Assembly (NCBI GenBank): GCA_902604785.1
Contig: CACLAC010000005.1
Location: 1-64,000, forward strand
Source of the DNA: an uncultured Pelagibacteraceae bacterium
GTDB lineage: Bacteria > Pseudomonadota > Alphaproteobacteria > Pelagibacterales > Pelagibacteraceae
Direction: 5' to 3'
Length of the DNA stretch: 64,000 nucleotides
Position 1 is the first letter of the stretch. Each line of letters starts with the position of its first letter. The notes below the pieces were generated by a model. The model saw nothing but the letters and a program-made list of their open reading frames with translations. It did not search any database and was not told the origin of the DNA. Shown piece by piece: positions 51,469 through 60,047 of this stretch. Position numbers and translations under genes: made by a program.

Positions 51469-52956
51469 TTAATTATGACTTATCCAGATTGTTTTTGTTT
51501 GAAGAAACGAATTTAGAGCCTCGGTACCTTGATCTCTACTTAGTGAGCCTGATTGCTTATAACCTCCAAAAGGCGTTTTAATATCTCCTTCAGAAAAAGT
51601 GTTTACAGATACAGTTCCACAAGGCAGGCTTTTAGCTAGATGAAACGCTCTATTTATGTCTTGAGTAAATACACTGGCATGTAATCCGTATTTAGAATTA
51701 CTAGCGACTTTCAAAGCTTCTTCATCATTTTTAACTGTTAAAACACCGAGTACAGGTCCAAATATTTCTTCTTGAGCTATGGTCATATTTTCTTTTAATC
51801 CATCAAATAAAGTTGGCTTTGCATAAAAACCTTGTTGTTTATTGTTTGAAACTCCTCCAGTTAAAAGTTTAGCTCCCTCATCTATTCCTTTTTGGATATA
51901 TCCATCAACAGTTTGTAAATGTACTTTTGAAATCATAGATCCCATATTTGATTTTAAATCTAATGGATCTCCTACTTTTAATTTTTTAACTTTTTTAATA
52001 ACTTTGTCTAAAAATTCATCTTTAACTTTTTTGTGAACTATCTGTCTCATATTTGCTGAACAGTTCTGTCCACCATTCCAAAAAGCAGAATTAATAGCAT
52101 TATCTATTAAATCATCAGTAATTTTAGCATCCTCTAAAACTATAAATGGACTTTTTCCTCCCATTTCTAATGCGACAGGTTTTAAATTACTTTCACTTGA
52201 GTATTTTAAAAAATAACCACCTACTTCAGTTGAGCCTGTAAAAGAAACTGCATCAACATCTTTGTGTCGACCTAAAGCCTCACCAACATCGCCATAACCT
52301 GGAAGTACATTTAAAACTCCATCTGGTATTCCAGCCTCTTTTCCAATTTGAGCAACTCTAATCGCTGTAAGAGGTGTATCTTCTGCTGGTTTAATTATTA
52401 CTGAACAACCAGCTGCAAGAGCTGGTGCCATTTTCCATACCGCCATCATTAAAGGAAAGTTCCAAGGAACAATTCCAGCAACAACTCCTATTGGTTCTTT
52501 AACAATTAAACTAGTAATGGATGGTTCTGTTGGACCAATTTTTCCGAATACTTTATCAATTAATTCTCCATACCACTGAAAATGCATTGGTGCATCATTT
52601 GCAACTTCATTAATACAATCGGTGATAAGTTTACCTGTATCTATAGATTCTAAAACTGAATTTTCATCACCATGTTTTCTAAGTAATTCAGCAAATTTTA
52701 ATAAAACTTCTTTTCTATGTTCAGGAGCACTTCTAGACCAAACTCCACTATTAAAAGCTTTCCTTGAAACTTTAACTGCTAAATCAACATCTTTATGATT
52801 ACATTTTGCAACAACACAAAGTTTTTTTCCAGTTGCAGGATTGATTGTTTCAAACTTTTTACCATCAATAGCATTTACATAGTTGCCATTAATGAATGCT
52901 CTTCCTTCAAATTTAATTTTACTGGCTATTGCTTTATATTTGTTACCTGAACTCAT
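51469..52956 (-). CDS. NAD(P)-dependent aldehyde dehydrogenase
   Basis: A 495-residue aldehyde dehydrogenase. Landmarks are GIVPWNFPLMMAVWKMAPALA, KPAEDTPLTAIRVA, FTGSTEVGGYFLKY, LEMGGKSPFIVLEDA, the catalytic cysteine in NGGQNCSANMRQIV (about 303) and PFGGYKQSGSLSRDQG. It belongs to the betaine-aldehyde / gamma-glutamyl-aminobutyraldehyde type. It is divergent from the TRAP binding-protein gene, with about 200 bases between them. Confidence 0.93.
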   Translation of the reverse strand: MSSGNKYKAIASKIKFEGRAFINGNYVNAIDGKKFETINPATGKKLCVVAKCNHKDVDLAVKVSRKAFNSGVWSRSAPEHRKEVLLKFAELLRKHGDENSVLESIDTGKLITDCINEVANDAPMHFQWYGELIDKVFGKIGPTEPSITSLIVKEPIGVVAGIVPWNFPLMMAVWKMAPALAAGCSVIIKPAEDTPLTAIRVAQIGKEAGIPDGVLNVLPGYGDVGEALGRHKDVDAVSFTGSTEVGGYFLKYSSESNLKPVALEMGGKSPFIVLEDAKITDDLIDNAINSAFWNGGQNCSANMRQIVHKKVKDEFLDKVIKKVKKLKVGDPLDLKSNMGSMISKVHLQTVDGYIQKGIDEGAKLLTGGVSNNKQQGFYAKPTLFDGLKENMTIAQEEIFGPVLGVLTVKNDEEALKVASNSKYGLHASVFTQDINRAFHLAKSLPCGTVSVNTFSEGDIKTPFGGYKQSGSLSRDQGTEALNSFLQTKTIWISHN

Positions 52957-53153
52957 AAATTTCTTCCTATAAATTGTAATTTATTTTATTTCTAAATTTT
53001 TAATCTAAGTCACCTTTAGATAAAAATAAATAGATTAACTACGACATTATGTACACAACCTTGAATTGTATAAGTTTCTTTTTTGTATACTTCAGACTGA
53101 ATTTGAATTTAAATATTAATAATTAAATTAATAACTAATAGGAGATAATTTAT

Positions 53154-54194
53154 ATGTTTATTAAAAAAATTTGTAGGACTCTACTTACAGGGTTTGCAAT
53201 TGCTTTTTTTGCACAAGCCGCTTATGCAGAGTTAACTCTTAAGCTTGGAACTACTGGTAGATTGGGTATGCCAATTGGTGACGCAATAGATCAGGCGCTG
53301 ATACCAGCTATGGAGAAAGCGTCTGGAGGTACGATGAAAATTGAGCCTCATTACCAAAGAAGTTTATGTGCAGAGCAAAAATGTGGTGAACAAGCTAACC
53401 AAGGACTTATAGCTTTGTGGACTAGCTCTACTGCAAACTACGGTAACTTTGGGCCAGAGTTAGCAATTTTTGATTTGCCATTTATTTTTAAATCACTAGA
53501 GGACGCTAAAAGAATATCAGATGAATGGTTAGCTGAAAGACAGTGTAAACTAGCTCTTGAAAATGCTGGTCACATTTGCCTTTCTGTATATTCAAGTGGA
53601 GGATTCAGACAGCTTGGAAATGCAACTAAACCTGTTCATGAACCAGATGATATGAAAGGACTAAAATGGCGTACTACTAAGAGTCCAGTTGAGTTCATGC
53701 TAGTTAAAAATTGGGGTGCAACACCAACACCTTATGACTGGAGCCAATTATACCAAGGTCTTCAATCAGGTGTAGTTGAAGGTCAGTATGTAGCTAGTCC
53801 ATGGCAGCACGTAGCAAAACTTCATGAAGTTGCAAAGTATTTCACTGAGATCGGAGGAATGTGGTCTGGAAATATTTTAGCGATGGATGCTAAGCAATAT
53901 AATGCATTGTCTGATCAACAAAGAAAATGGTTACATAAAGCAGCTGATGCTTATGGAGAGAAAGTAAACGAGTTAGATAACGCTTGGATTAAGAATGGTG
54001 AAGATGCAATTAAAGCATCTGCTAAAGAATGGTATGTACCAACAGAAGCCGAAATGACTAAGTGGAGAGCGGGTGCAATCGGTGCCTGGTTAGACGCTAA
54101 GGGTACTTTTGAACCTGAGGTAGCTAAAAGAGTACTTCTAGAACAAGGTATGGATGGATTTGTAGCTCAGTTAGAAGCAGCAGGAGCTCTGTAA
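53154..54194 (+). CDS. dctP: TRAP transporter substrate-binding protein, DctP family
   Basis: A 346-residue periplasmic protein with signal peptide (cleavage near AYA/EL). It has the DctP features LKLGTTGRLGMPIGDAIDQ, FGPELAIFDLPFIFKSLEDAKR and MKGLKWRTTKSPVEFMLVKNWGATPTPY, in which the arginine normally pairs with a carboxylate ligand, then LQSGVVEGQYV. It captures organic acids or related solutes. AGGAGA precedes the ATG. A large hairpin lies between it and the permease genes. GC content is a little higher than in the neighbouring genes. Confidence 0.92.
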   Translation: MFIKKICRTLLTGFAIAFFAQAAYAELTLKLGTTGRLGMPIGDAIDQALIPAMEKASGGTMKIEPHYQRSLCAEQKCGEQANQGLIALWTSSTANYGNFGPELAIFDLPFIFKSLEDAKRISDEWLAERQCKLALENAGHICLSVYSSGGFRQLGNATKPVHEPDDMKGLKWRTTKSPVEFMLVKNWGATPTPYDWSQLYQGLQSGVVEGQYVASPWQHVAKLHEVAKYFTEIGGMWSGNILAMDAKQYNALSDQQRKWLHKAADAYGEKVNELDNAWIKNGEDAIKASAKEWYVPTEAEMTKWRAGAIGAWLDAKGTFEPEVAKRVLLEQGMDGFVAQLEAAGAL

Positions 54195-54214
54195 ATCGTT
54201 CAACGAAAAATTGT

Positions 54215-54254
54215 GTAAAGACCATTTAATTCTATAGAATTAGATGGTCTTTAC
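54215..54254 (+). promoter_or_regulatory. Long hairpin between dctP and the TRAP permease gene
   Basis: GTAAAGACCAT (54215-54225) pairs perfectly with ATGGTCTTTAC (54244-54254). An inner TAATTC/GAATTA stem (54227-54232, 54237-54242) extends it. No T run follows on the plus strand, only CTAAAAAAAA, so RNA stabilisation or processing is more likely than simple termination. Confidence 0.7.
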
Positions 54255-54283
54255 CTAAAAAAAATCATAACTTATAAGTATTC

Positions 54284-55567
54284 ATGGAAAGTATTATTTT
54301 ACTTGTAGTGCTCCTTTTTCTAATTTTATTAGGAGCTCCCATTGGCTTCATATTAATACTGATACCATTTGTTTATATTCTAATTACCGATGCTGTACCT
54401 CTTGTTTTAATTCCTAGTCAAATGTTTACAGCTATTGACTCAGTTCCATTAACTGCAATTGCATTCTTTATGTTGACAGGAGAGTTAATGACAAGTGCCA
54501 CAATTACAGACCGTTTAGTTGCTTTGAGTAGGGCGTTAATTGGACGTATACGAGGAGGATTGGCTCAAGTTAATGTTCTTGTGAGTATGTTTTTTGCTGG
54601 CATGAATGGTTCTGTGGTAGCAGATACAGCTACAGTTGGTGCATTAGTATTACCAGCTATGAAGAAAGCAGGTTATCCTGCTGCATTTTCAGCTGCGGTT
54701 ACAGGAGTAAGTTCCACTATAGGAGGTATCATTCCACCTAGTATAATGATGATTGTGCTTGCTAATGCAACTGAGATATCTATTGCATCTTTATTTGCAG
54801 CTGGGATTATTCCAGGAGTCTTGATTGGTGTTGTGATAATGGTAATCAACCATTACTTCGCAGTTAAATATAACTTCGAACGTAGCGATCAACCATTCTC
54901 GGTACGTCGAGCTGGTAAAGAATTATATCGATCCTCTTTCGCACTTCTTATACCTTTGGTTTTAGTAGGTTCAGTAATGGGTGGTGTAGCATCTGTTGTT
55001 GAGGCTGGAGCTATCACAGCATTGGTTGCGTTACTTACAGGTGTATTTGTTTATCGAACTATTAAATGGAAGGATTGTACAGGTGCTTTTCGTAGAGCAT
55101 TCCGTAATTCAGCAATGGTTTTTATCATCATAGCTGCTTCAGGACCTTTCAGTTGGTTGCTTACTTCTCTTGGTGCAATCGGTGATCTTGAAACCTGGCT
55201 TTTAGGCTTAGCTGATTCCCCTATATTATTTATTTTAGCTTTGATATTATTCATTTTTCTTCTTGGAACGGTAATGGATTCAGCGGTTAACATTATCATC
55301 GTTGGCCCGGTTTTAGTGAATGTTATGTCTCAAGCAGGCTTTCCTGAGGTGCAAGCAGCTATGGTTGTGATAGTTGGCTTTTTAATAGGATCAGTAACAC
55401 CACCTGTTGGTGTTGCTTACTTTACCTCTGCAACAATAGCACAAGTCCGTTTAGAAAAGGTTGCTATTGCGTTAATCCCTTATCTGATTGGATTGTTTTT
55501 ACTTTTATTTTTTATTCTTATTGTACCAGAATTAACAATGTTTCTTCCAAACCTATTGAGCAATTAA
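54284..55567 (+). CDS. dctM: TRAP transporter large permease, DctM family
   Basis: A 427-residue membrane protein with about twelve helices. It has DctM blocks such as SVPLTAIAFFMLTGELM, FAGMNGSVVADTATVGALVLPAMKKAGYPAAFSAAVT, IGGIIPPSIMMIVLANATE and GSVTPPVGVAYFTSATIA. It forms the sodium-coupled core with DctQ. It comes before dctQ here, which is unusual. The gap to dctP holds the stabilising hairpin. Confidence 0.92.
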   Translation: MESIILLVVLLFLILLGAPIGFILILIPFVYILITDAVPLVLIPSQMFTAIDSVPLTAIAFFMLTGELMTSATITDRLVALSRALIGRIRGGLAQVNVLVSMFFAGMNGSVVADTATVGALVLPAMKKAGYPAAFSAAVTGVSSTIGGIIPPSIMMIVLANATEISIASLFAAGIIPGVLIGVVIMVINHYFAVKYNFERSDQPFSVRRAGKELYRSSFALLIPLVLVGSVMGGVASVVEAGAITALVALLTGVFVYRTIKWKDCTGAFRRAFRNSAMVFIIIAASGPFSWLLTSLGAIGDLETWLLGLADSPILFILALILFIFLLGTVMDSAVNIIIVGPVLVNVMSQAGFPEVQAAMVVIVGFLIGSVTPPVGVAYFTSATIAQVRLEKVAIALIPYLIGLFLLLFFILIVPELTMFLPNLLSN

Positions 55568-55571
55568 TGAA

Positions 55572-56081
55572 ATGATAAATTTTTTGAACAGTATTGACCG
55601 TTTTATCCATCGAATGTTGGAAGCTATGTGCTCATTCTTGTTAGCTGCTATGGTTGGTTTCACTCTTTATAATGTTACAATGCGATATGTTTTTAATAAC
55701 CCTCCTGTTTGGGGGGATTTGCTAACAGTATTAAGTAATATTTGGCTGATGTTTATAGCACTTTCTCTAACAGCAAGAGATAATGAACATGTAGCTTTAA
55801 ATTTAATATATGAAAAATTACCAGAGAGAGTTTCGTTATACATACGCCAGTTCTGGAAAATTATGATTATTATAATTGGTGTGGTCTTAATTATTTATGG
55901 AATTGAACTTGTAGAGGGTATGCGAGGGAAGTATTGGGAAATGTGGTATTTTGAAATTAGTATGCAAGGTATTGAGTTCAAACCGAATTATATGCCCAAA
56001 AAATATGCAGTTGCTATCCTACCGTTAGCTGGATTTTTAACTACCATTGGTGCTGCTATTGGTTTTTTGAAAAAGGTCTAG
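55572..56081 (+). CDS. dctQ: TRAP transporter small permease, DctQ family
   Basis: A 169-residue protein with four helices: LNSIDRFIHRMLEAMCSFLLAAMVGFTLYNVTMRYVFNNPPVWGDLLTVLSNIWLMFIALSLTARDNEHVALN is the typical DctQ N-terminal half. It completes the TRAP complex with DctM. The start follows dctM by four bases, and the gene ends against the convergent taurine-type permease gene. Confidence 0.9.
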   Translation: MINFLNSIDRFIHRMLEAMCSFLLAAMVGFTLYNVTMRYVFNNPPVWGDLLTVLSNIWLMFIALSLTARDNEHVALNLIYEKLPERVSLYIRQFWKIMIIIIGVVLIIYGIELVEGMRGKYWEMWYFEISMQGIEFKPNYMPKKYAVAILPLAGFLTTIGAAIGFLKKV

Positions 56082-56099
56082 TTCTTTAAAAGTGTCTGC

Positions 56100-58025
56100 T
56101 TAACCTTTTCCTCTCCACGGAATAGTCTTATCAATAATTTTTCTTAAAGTTATATCAAATAAAAGACCAAGCATTCCCATGATAAATATCGTTATCCAAA
56201 TAACCTCGTATTGAAAGTATTTTTTAGCAACGTTTTCAACAAAACCTATACCAGTTGTACCTGCTAAAAACTCTGCTGCGACTAGCGTTCCCCAACACAT
56301 TCCTACAGCAACCCTTATACCTGTAAGAATTTCAGGTAATGAGTTTGGGAAAATTACATGTCTTAAAATTTGTTTTTTAGAGGCCCCTAAAGAATGAGCA
56401 GCATGAATTTTTGAAAGCTGTGTTCCCGATGCCCCAGCTCTTGCAGAAATAATCATGATTGATAGAGAGACCATAAATAATAAAAATACTTTACCAGTGT
56501 TATCAATTCCTAAAACAGAGATAATTAATGGTGCCCAAGCTAAAGGTGGAACAGGTCTGTATAATTCAATTAAAGGATCAAAAAAACCTTTCGCAAATCT
56601 ATTTAGCCCCATAAATAATCCTAAAGGTACTCCAATAATTATCCCAAAAACTAATCCTAAAAATACCCTTAAAAAAGAATCCCAAATATGACCGTATGGA
56701 ACAGGAATTTTGAATAGTTTAAAGTCACCAGTGACAACTTTAAGAACTTTACCTTTAAAGTTTTGATCAACAATACCTTCATTAGTATGAACAGGGTATT
56801 CGCCAGGCAAAATATCAGCAATCCAATCTGGCAAAATAAAGCCTACTATTGAGCTTACATCGATCATTTCTATCCATAGCAGTGGAATATTTTTATAACC
56901 AACGCTTGGTTTTGACATCAAAACAAACTTGTTAAAAGTATCAGAAGGTTTTGGTAGCCATCTACCTGAACCCTGCTCAGAACAACTTGTGCCACTTGAA
57001 ACAATTGTACCTGCGGGAAATAAGATTAAATCAATCAACCATAAACCGCCTTGTTGATCTTTTTGCACATTATCAAATTCAATAATTGCAGTTTTCATTT
57101 CATTTAATGCAGCAGGAGGATAAATGCTCGCATATTCAATTCTTCTTGCAATTTTAACAATATCTTTTGCTAAAGTTGATGCGACTTCCTCCGTGTCACC
57201 TAAACTTTTTCTATAGGCTTTTATTTCATCTTTTAACTTTTTAATAGAATTTTTAAATTGTGGATTATGATTTCTTAATTTAAAGAATTTATCATTTATA
57301 ATCTTAAGCTCTTTTGCTGCTACGTCAAATTTTAAACCTTTATTAGTTTCAGGAACCATTGGAACTTCAATTGTGTTTTCTATAGATCCAGTACCAGTTC
57401 TAACTGTTATAATGCCCCAGCTACCTTGTTCTGAAAGTGCTTTTTGTCTTTCTGTTTTTTGTTCATCTGACTCAAATGGATAATCTTTTTTTTGAAAATT
57501 AGAACTCAGAAGTTTGATTTGTTCTGTAAGTTCTTTAATTTGAAGTTTTGTATTAATTTCCATTAAGTCTTCGTTAGTTAATAATGGAATTAATTGTTTT
57601 GTTTGAGCTATGTATCCAACTAAAATATTTTTTTGTTGATCATTAAGATCAGGAGAATTTTGTATTTCTTTTGTTACTCTTTTAAGATTTTTATTCTCAA
57701 TTTTAATTATTGAAGTACTTTTGAATTCTCTTTCTTCAATAGGAAATTGATATTTTAATCCTAGCAAAGACTCATTCACTTTTGCCACTTGGCATAATTC
57801 ATTTGCTGATTTTGGATAAAAACCTTTTGCTATATCCCAAGAATAATAAAGCCAAACTAATAAAATTGCACTAGTGCCAACAACTACCCAATGTGTACCA
57901 CCTTTAGCTCTTTCTGGATTACCGAAAACAGCATCAACTTTCTCTGTTTTAATTAATTGTCTCCCATAGAGGATACATCCAATAATTGCTACAAATATTA
58001 TGATAGTTAAAATTTGGGTTAACAT
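56100..58025 (-). CDS. tauC: Taurine-type ABC transporter permease with a long N-terminal extension
   Basis: A 641-residue protein. Only the last 200 residues (about 445-641) match a TauC/SsuC permease, with RVFLGLVFGIIIGVPLGLFMG, RPVPPLAWAPLIISVLG and the EAA-like loop AAHSLGASKKQILRHVIFP. The N-terminal 440 residues have two helices (about residues 5-22 and 47-63) and then a large, lysine-rich, mostly hydrophilic region with coiled-coil-like stretches. That part is unlike usual permeases of about 260 residues. It follows the ATPase gene with no spacer. Confidence 0.82.
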   Translation of the reverse strand: MLTQILTIIIFVAIIGCILYGRQLIKTEKVDAVFGNPERAKGGTHWVVVGTSAILLVWLYYSWDIAKGFYPKSANELCQVAKVNESLLGLKYQFPIEEREFKSTSIIKIENKNLKRVTKEIQNSPDLNDQQKNILVGYIAQTKQLIPLLTNEDLMEINTKLQIKELTEQIKLLSSNFQKKDYPFESDEQKTERQKALSEQGSWGIITVRTGTGSIENTIEVPMVPETNKGLKFDVAAKELKIINDKFFKLRNHNPQFKNSIKKLKDEIKAYRKSLGDTEEVASTLAKDIVKIARRIEYASIYPPAALNEMKTAIIEFDNVQKDQQGGLWLIDLILFPAGTIVSSGTSCSEQGSGRWLPKPSDTFNKFVLMSKPSVGYKNIPLLWIEMIDVSSIVGFILPDWIADILPGEYPVHTNEGIVDQNFKGKVLKVVTGDFKLFKIPVPYGHIWDSFLRVFLGLVFGIIIGVPLGLFMGLNRFAKGFFDPLIELYRPVPPLAWAPLIISVLGIDNTGKVFLLFMVSLSIMIISARAGASGTQLSKIHAAHSLGASKKQILRHVIFPNSLPEILTGIRVAVGMCWGTLVAAEFLAGTTGIGFVENVAKKYFQYEVIWITIFIMGMLGLLFDITLRKIIDKTIPWRGKG

Positions 58026-58823
58026 TTAGTTTTCTTTACCCATGATTTCTTCTTCCATATTCCAGATCATAGATAAAATTTCCTCTCTCTTTGATGAAAA
58101 TTCTTTATTTTTTTTAATTTCTCTTAAATCTTCTTTTAATCCCATTTCTGCAAAAGGAAGCTTGTACTCTTTATGTATTCTACCTGGTCTTGGTGCCATC
58201 ACATAAAGTCTTTCACCAAGTAGCAATGCCTCTTCAACTGAGTGAGTAATTAAAATAATTGTTTTTCCTGTTTCTTTCCAAATTTTTAAAACTAAAGACT
58301 GCATTTTCTCTCTAGTTAATGCATCTAATGCACCTAATGGCTCATCCATCAAAATTAAATCAGGATCGTTAATTAGGCATCTAGCAAGAGCCACTCTTTG
58401 CTGCATACCTCCAGATAATTGATAAGTAGGAGTGTTTCCAAAACCTTTTAATCCAACTATATCAAGCCACTCTTCAACCTTTTTAGCTGTTACTTCATGA
58501 TTTTCTTGTTTCATTCGAAGTCCAAAGTTTACATTTTCAGCAACTGTTAACCATTCAAACAGAGCACCTTGTTGAAAAACCATTCCTCTTTCAACTCCAG
58601 GCCCATCTATCTCTTTTTCATTAAGAGTAAGTTTTCCAGAGGTAGGTCTTAAAAATCCAGCAGCTATATTAAGTAATGTTGTTTTTCCACAGCCAGAAGG
58701 CCCAAGTACTGTAAGTAATTCACCTTTTTTTAAAGTAAAACTTACATCTTTTAAAGCGTGAACAGTTTCTCCTTTTGGACTTTTGAAAATCATATTAAGA
58801 TTTAGAGAAACTAGATCGCTCAT
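58026..58823 (-). CDS. tauB: Taurine-type ABC transporter ATPase
   Basis: A 265-residue ATPase of the TauB/SsuB type with Walker A GPSGCGKTT (about residue 40), Q-loop MVFQQGALFEWLTVAENV, signature LSGGMQQRVALARCL, Walker B LILMDEPLGALD and switch histidine in ILITHSVEEALLLG. It energises uptake of sulfonates or related compounds. A terminator-like hairpin and about 90 bases separate it from the binding-protein gene upstream. Confidence 0.92.
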   Translation of the reverse strand: MSDLVSLNLNMIFKSPKGETVHALKDVSFTLKKGELLTVLGPSGCGKTTLLNIAAGFLRPTSGKLTLNEKEIDGPGVERGMVFQQGALFEWLTVAENVNFGLRMKQENHEVTAKKVEEWLDIVGLKGFGNTPTYQLSGGMQQRVALARCLINDPDLILMDEPLGALDALTREKMQSLVLKIWKETGKTIILITHSVEEALLLGERLYVMAPRPGRIHKEYKLPFAEMGLKEDLREIKKNKEFSSKREEILSMIWNMEEEIMGKEN

Positions 58824-58851
58824 AAGACTAACTTTATATTTGAATCTTTAC

Positions 58852-58888
58852 TAAAAAAATAGGCACCAATAATTTAAATTGGCGCCTA
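58852..58888 (-). terminator. Terminator-like hairpin between binding protein and ATPase genes
   Basis: On the minus strand, TAGGCGCCAAT (58888-58878) pairs with ATTGGTGCCTA (58870-58860), with one G-U pair, followed by a T run (58859-58853). On the plus strand the G-U position is an A-C mismatch, so the structure is specific to the minus-strand transcript. Confidence 0.85.
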
Positions 58889-58911
58889 TTAAATTTTTCT
58901 TTCTCTATTAA

Positions 58912-59853
58912 TTATAGAGGTAAGAAACTAGTATCTACTGCTCCATCAGGTGTTCCCATACCTTTTAGGAAACCATCAAGATTACCACTCTCCATAGATT
59001 GTTTAGTTTCTTCTGGAGTTAGAAATTTAAATCCACCAATAGTTTCTTTCATATCAGCTAACTTCATCTCAGCATCTTTAGCTATTACGTTTAGGTCAGA
59101 TTTACCAGTTGCGTATCTAGCATTTGCTTCGTGAGTTACTTCGATGAAAGTTCTTAACATACCTGGATTTTCTTTCATGAATTTGTCAGTTACAGATGTA
59201 ATATCAATACCTAAGATACCAGCATCTCTAGCTTCTTGAACAGTTAAAAGTCTTGAACCAACTGCTGTTGCTGCTTTGATAGAGTTACCCCCAAACAGAC
59301 AAGCCATAACAACATCGCCACTTACTAATGCAGCAGCTCCTTCTTCAGGGTCCATTTGAATAACATCCATTTTACTTCTGTCAGCTCCAACAACTTTCAT
59401 ACTTTCGTCAAAAACGTATTCAGCCATTGTTCCTAGTGGAACAGCAACTTTTTTACCTTCCAATTCAGATGCATTTGCTTTTGTAATTCCAGATGCATTA
59501 GAAGTTACGCAAGTAGTACCACCCATTCCATATTCCATTGCAATATCTACAAGTTTTAAAGGTGCATTAGATTTTACAGCGTTGATAAAAGGCACTAAAC
59601 CTTGTGAGTATGAAATATCAATATCTCCTGCCAACATAGCATCAGTCATTGCTCCACCGTTTGTGAAATTTGTCCATTTAACTGGCACTCCTAATGCTTT
59701 TTCATATGTACCTTTTACTTTGTCTTCTTGGTTTGGCGTTGGCCATTCTAGAAAGAATGCAACTCTAACTTCATTTGCAGCTGAATTTGCTACTGAAATT
59801 GAAAGGTTTAGAGCAACGATTGATCCAAGAATAAAACTAAGTATTTTTTTCAT
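58912..59853 (-). CDS. tauA: Taurine-type ABC transporter substrate-binding protein
   Basis: A 313-residue periplasmic binding protein with a signal peptide (residues 1-25, cleavage near NSA/AN). The segments EVRVAFFLEWPTPNQ, VKWTNFTNGGAMTDAMLAGDIDISYSQGLVPFINAV and KVAVPLGTMAEYVFDESMK are typical of TauA/SsuA proteins. A taurine ligand is suggested by the neighbouring aminotransferase and alanine dehydrogenase genes. Its ribosome site is the end of a perfect palindrome. Confidence 0.88.
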   Translation of the reverse strand: MKKILSFILGSIVALNLSISVANSAANEVRVAFFLEWPTPNQEDKVKGTYEKALGVPVKWTNFTNGGAMTDAMLAGDIDISYSQGLVPFINAVKSNAPLKLVDIAMEYGMGGTTCVTSNASGITKANASELEGKKVAVPLGTMAEYVFDESMKVVGADRSKMDVIQMDPEEGAAALVSGDVVMACLFGGNSIKAATAVGSRLLTVQEARDAGILGIDITSVTDKFMKENPGMLRTFIEVTHEANARYATGKSDLNVIAKDAEMKLADMKETIGGFKFLTPEETKQSMESGNLDGFLKGMGTPDGAVDTSFLPL

Positions 59854-59860
59854 TTTATCT

Positions 59861-59886
59861 CCTGTTAATTAAATTTAATTAACAGG
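59861..59886. promoter_or_regulatory. Perfect 26-base palindrome at the tauA start
   Basis: Bases 59861-59886 are a perfect inverted repeat, CCTGTTAATTAAA followed by its complement. On the tauA strand its last GG belongs to the AGGAGA ribosome site. It may be an operator, or an mRNA hairpin that hides the ribosome site. Confidence 0.65.
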
Positions 59887-60047
59887 CATTAAAGTTCATT
59901 CTAAAGGCTAAGTAAACTAAGAATTATTAAGTATTTATTGAAAAATAGATAATCAACAATCTGAGGTTGTATAGTTTTTACTGTTAAATTTATTTGCTGT
60001 TTAATTAAAAAAAACTAGTTTAGAAGAAACTGCAAACATAAAAAAAT

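Noticed and set aside
52980..53150. Partly repeated TTGTATA segments upstream of dctP as possible regulator sites
   Set aside because: The copies (around 53067 and 53091) share only the TTGTATA core in an AT-rich region and have no clear symmetry, so I do not claim an operator.
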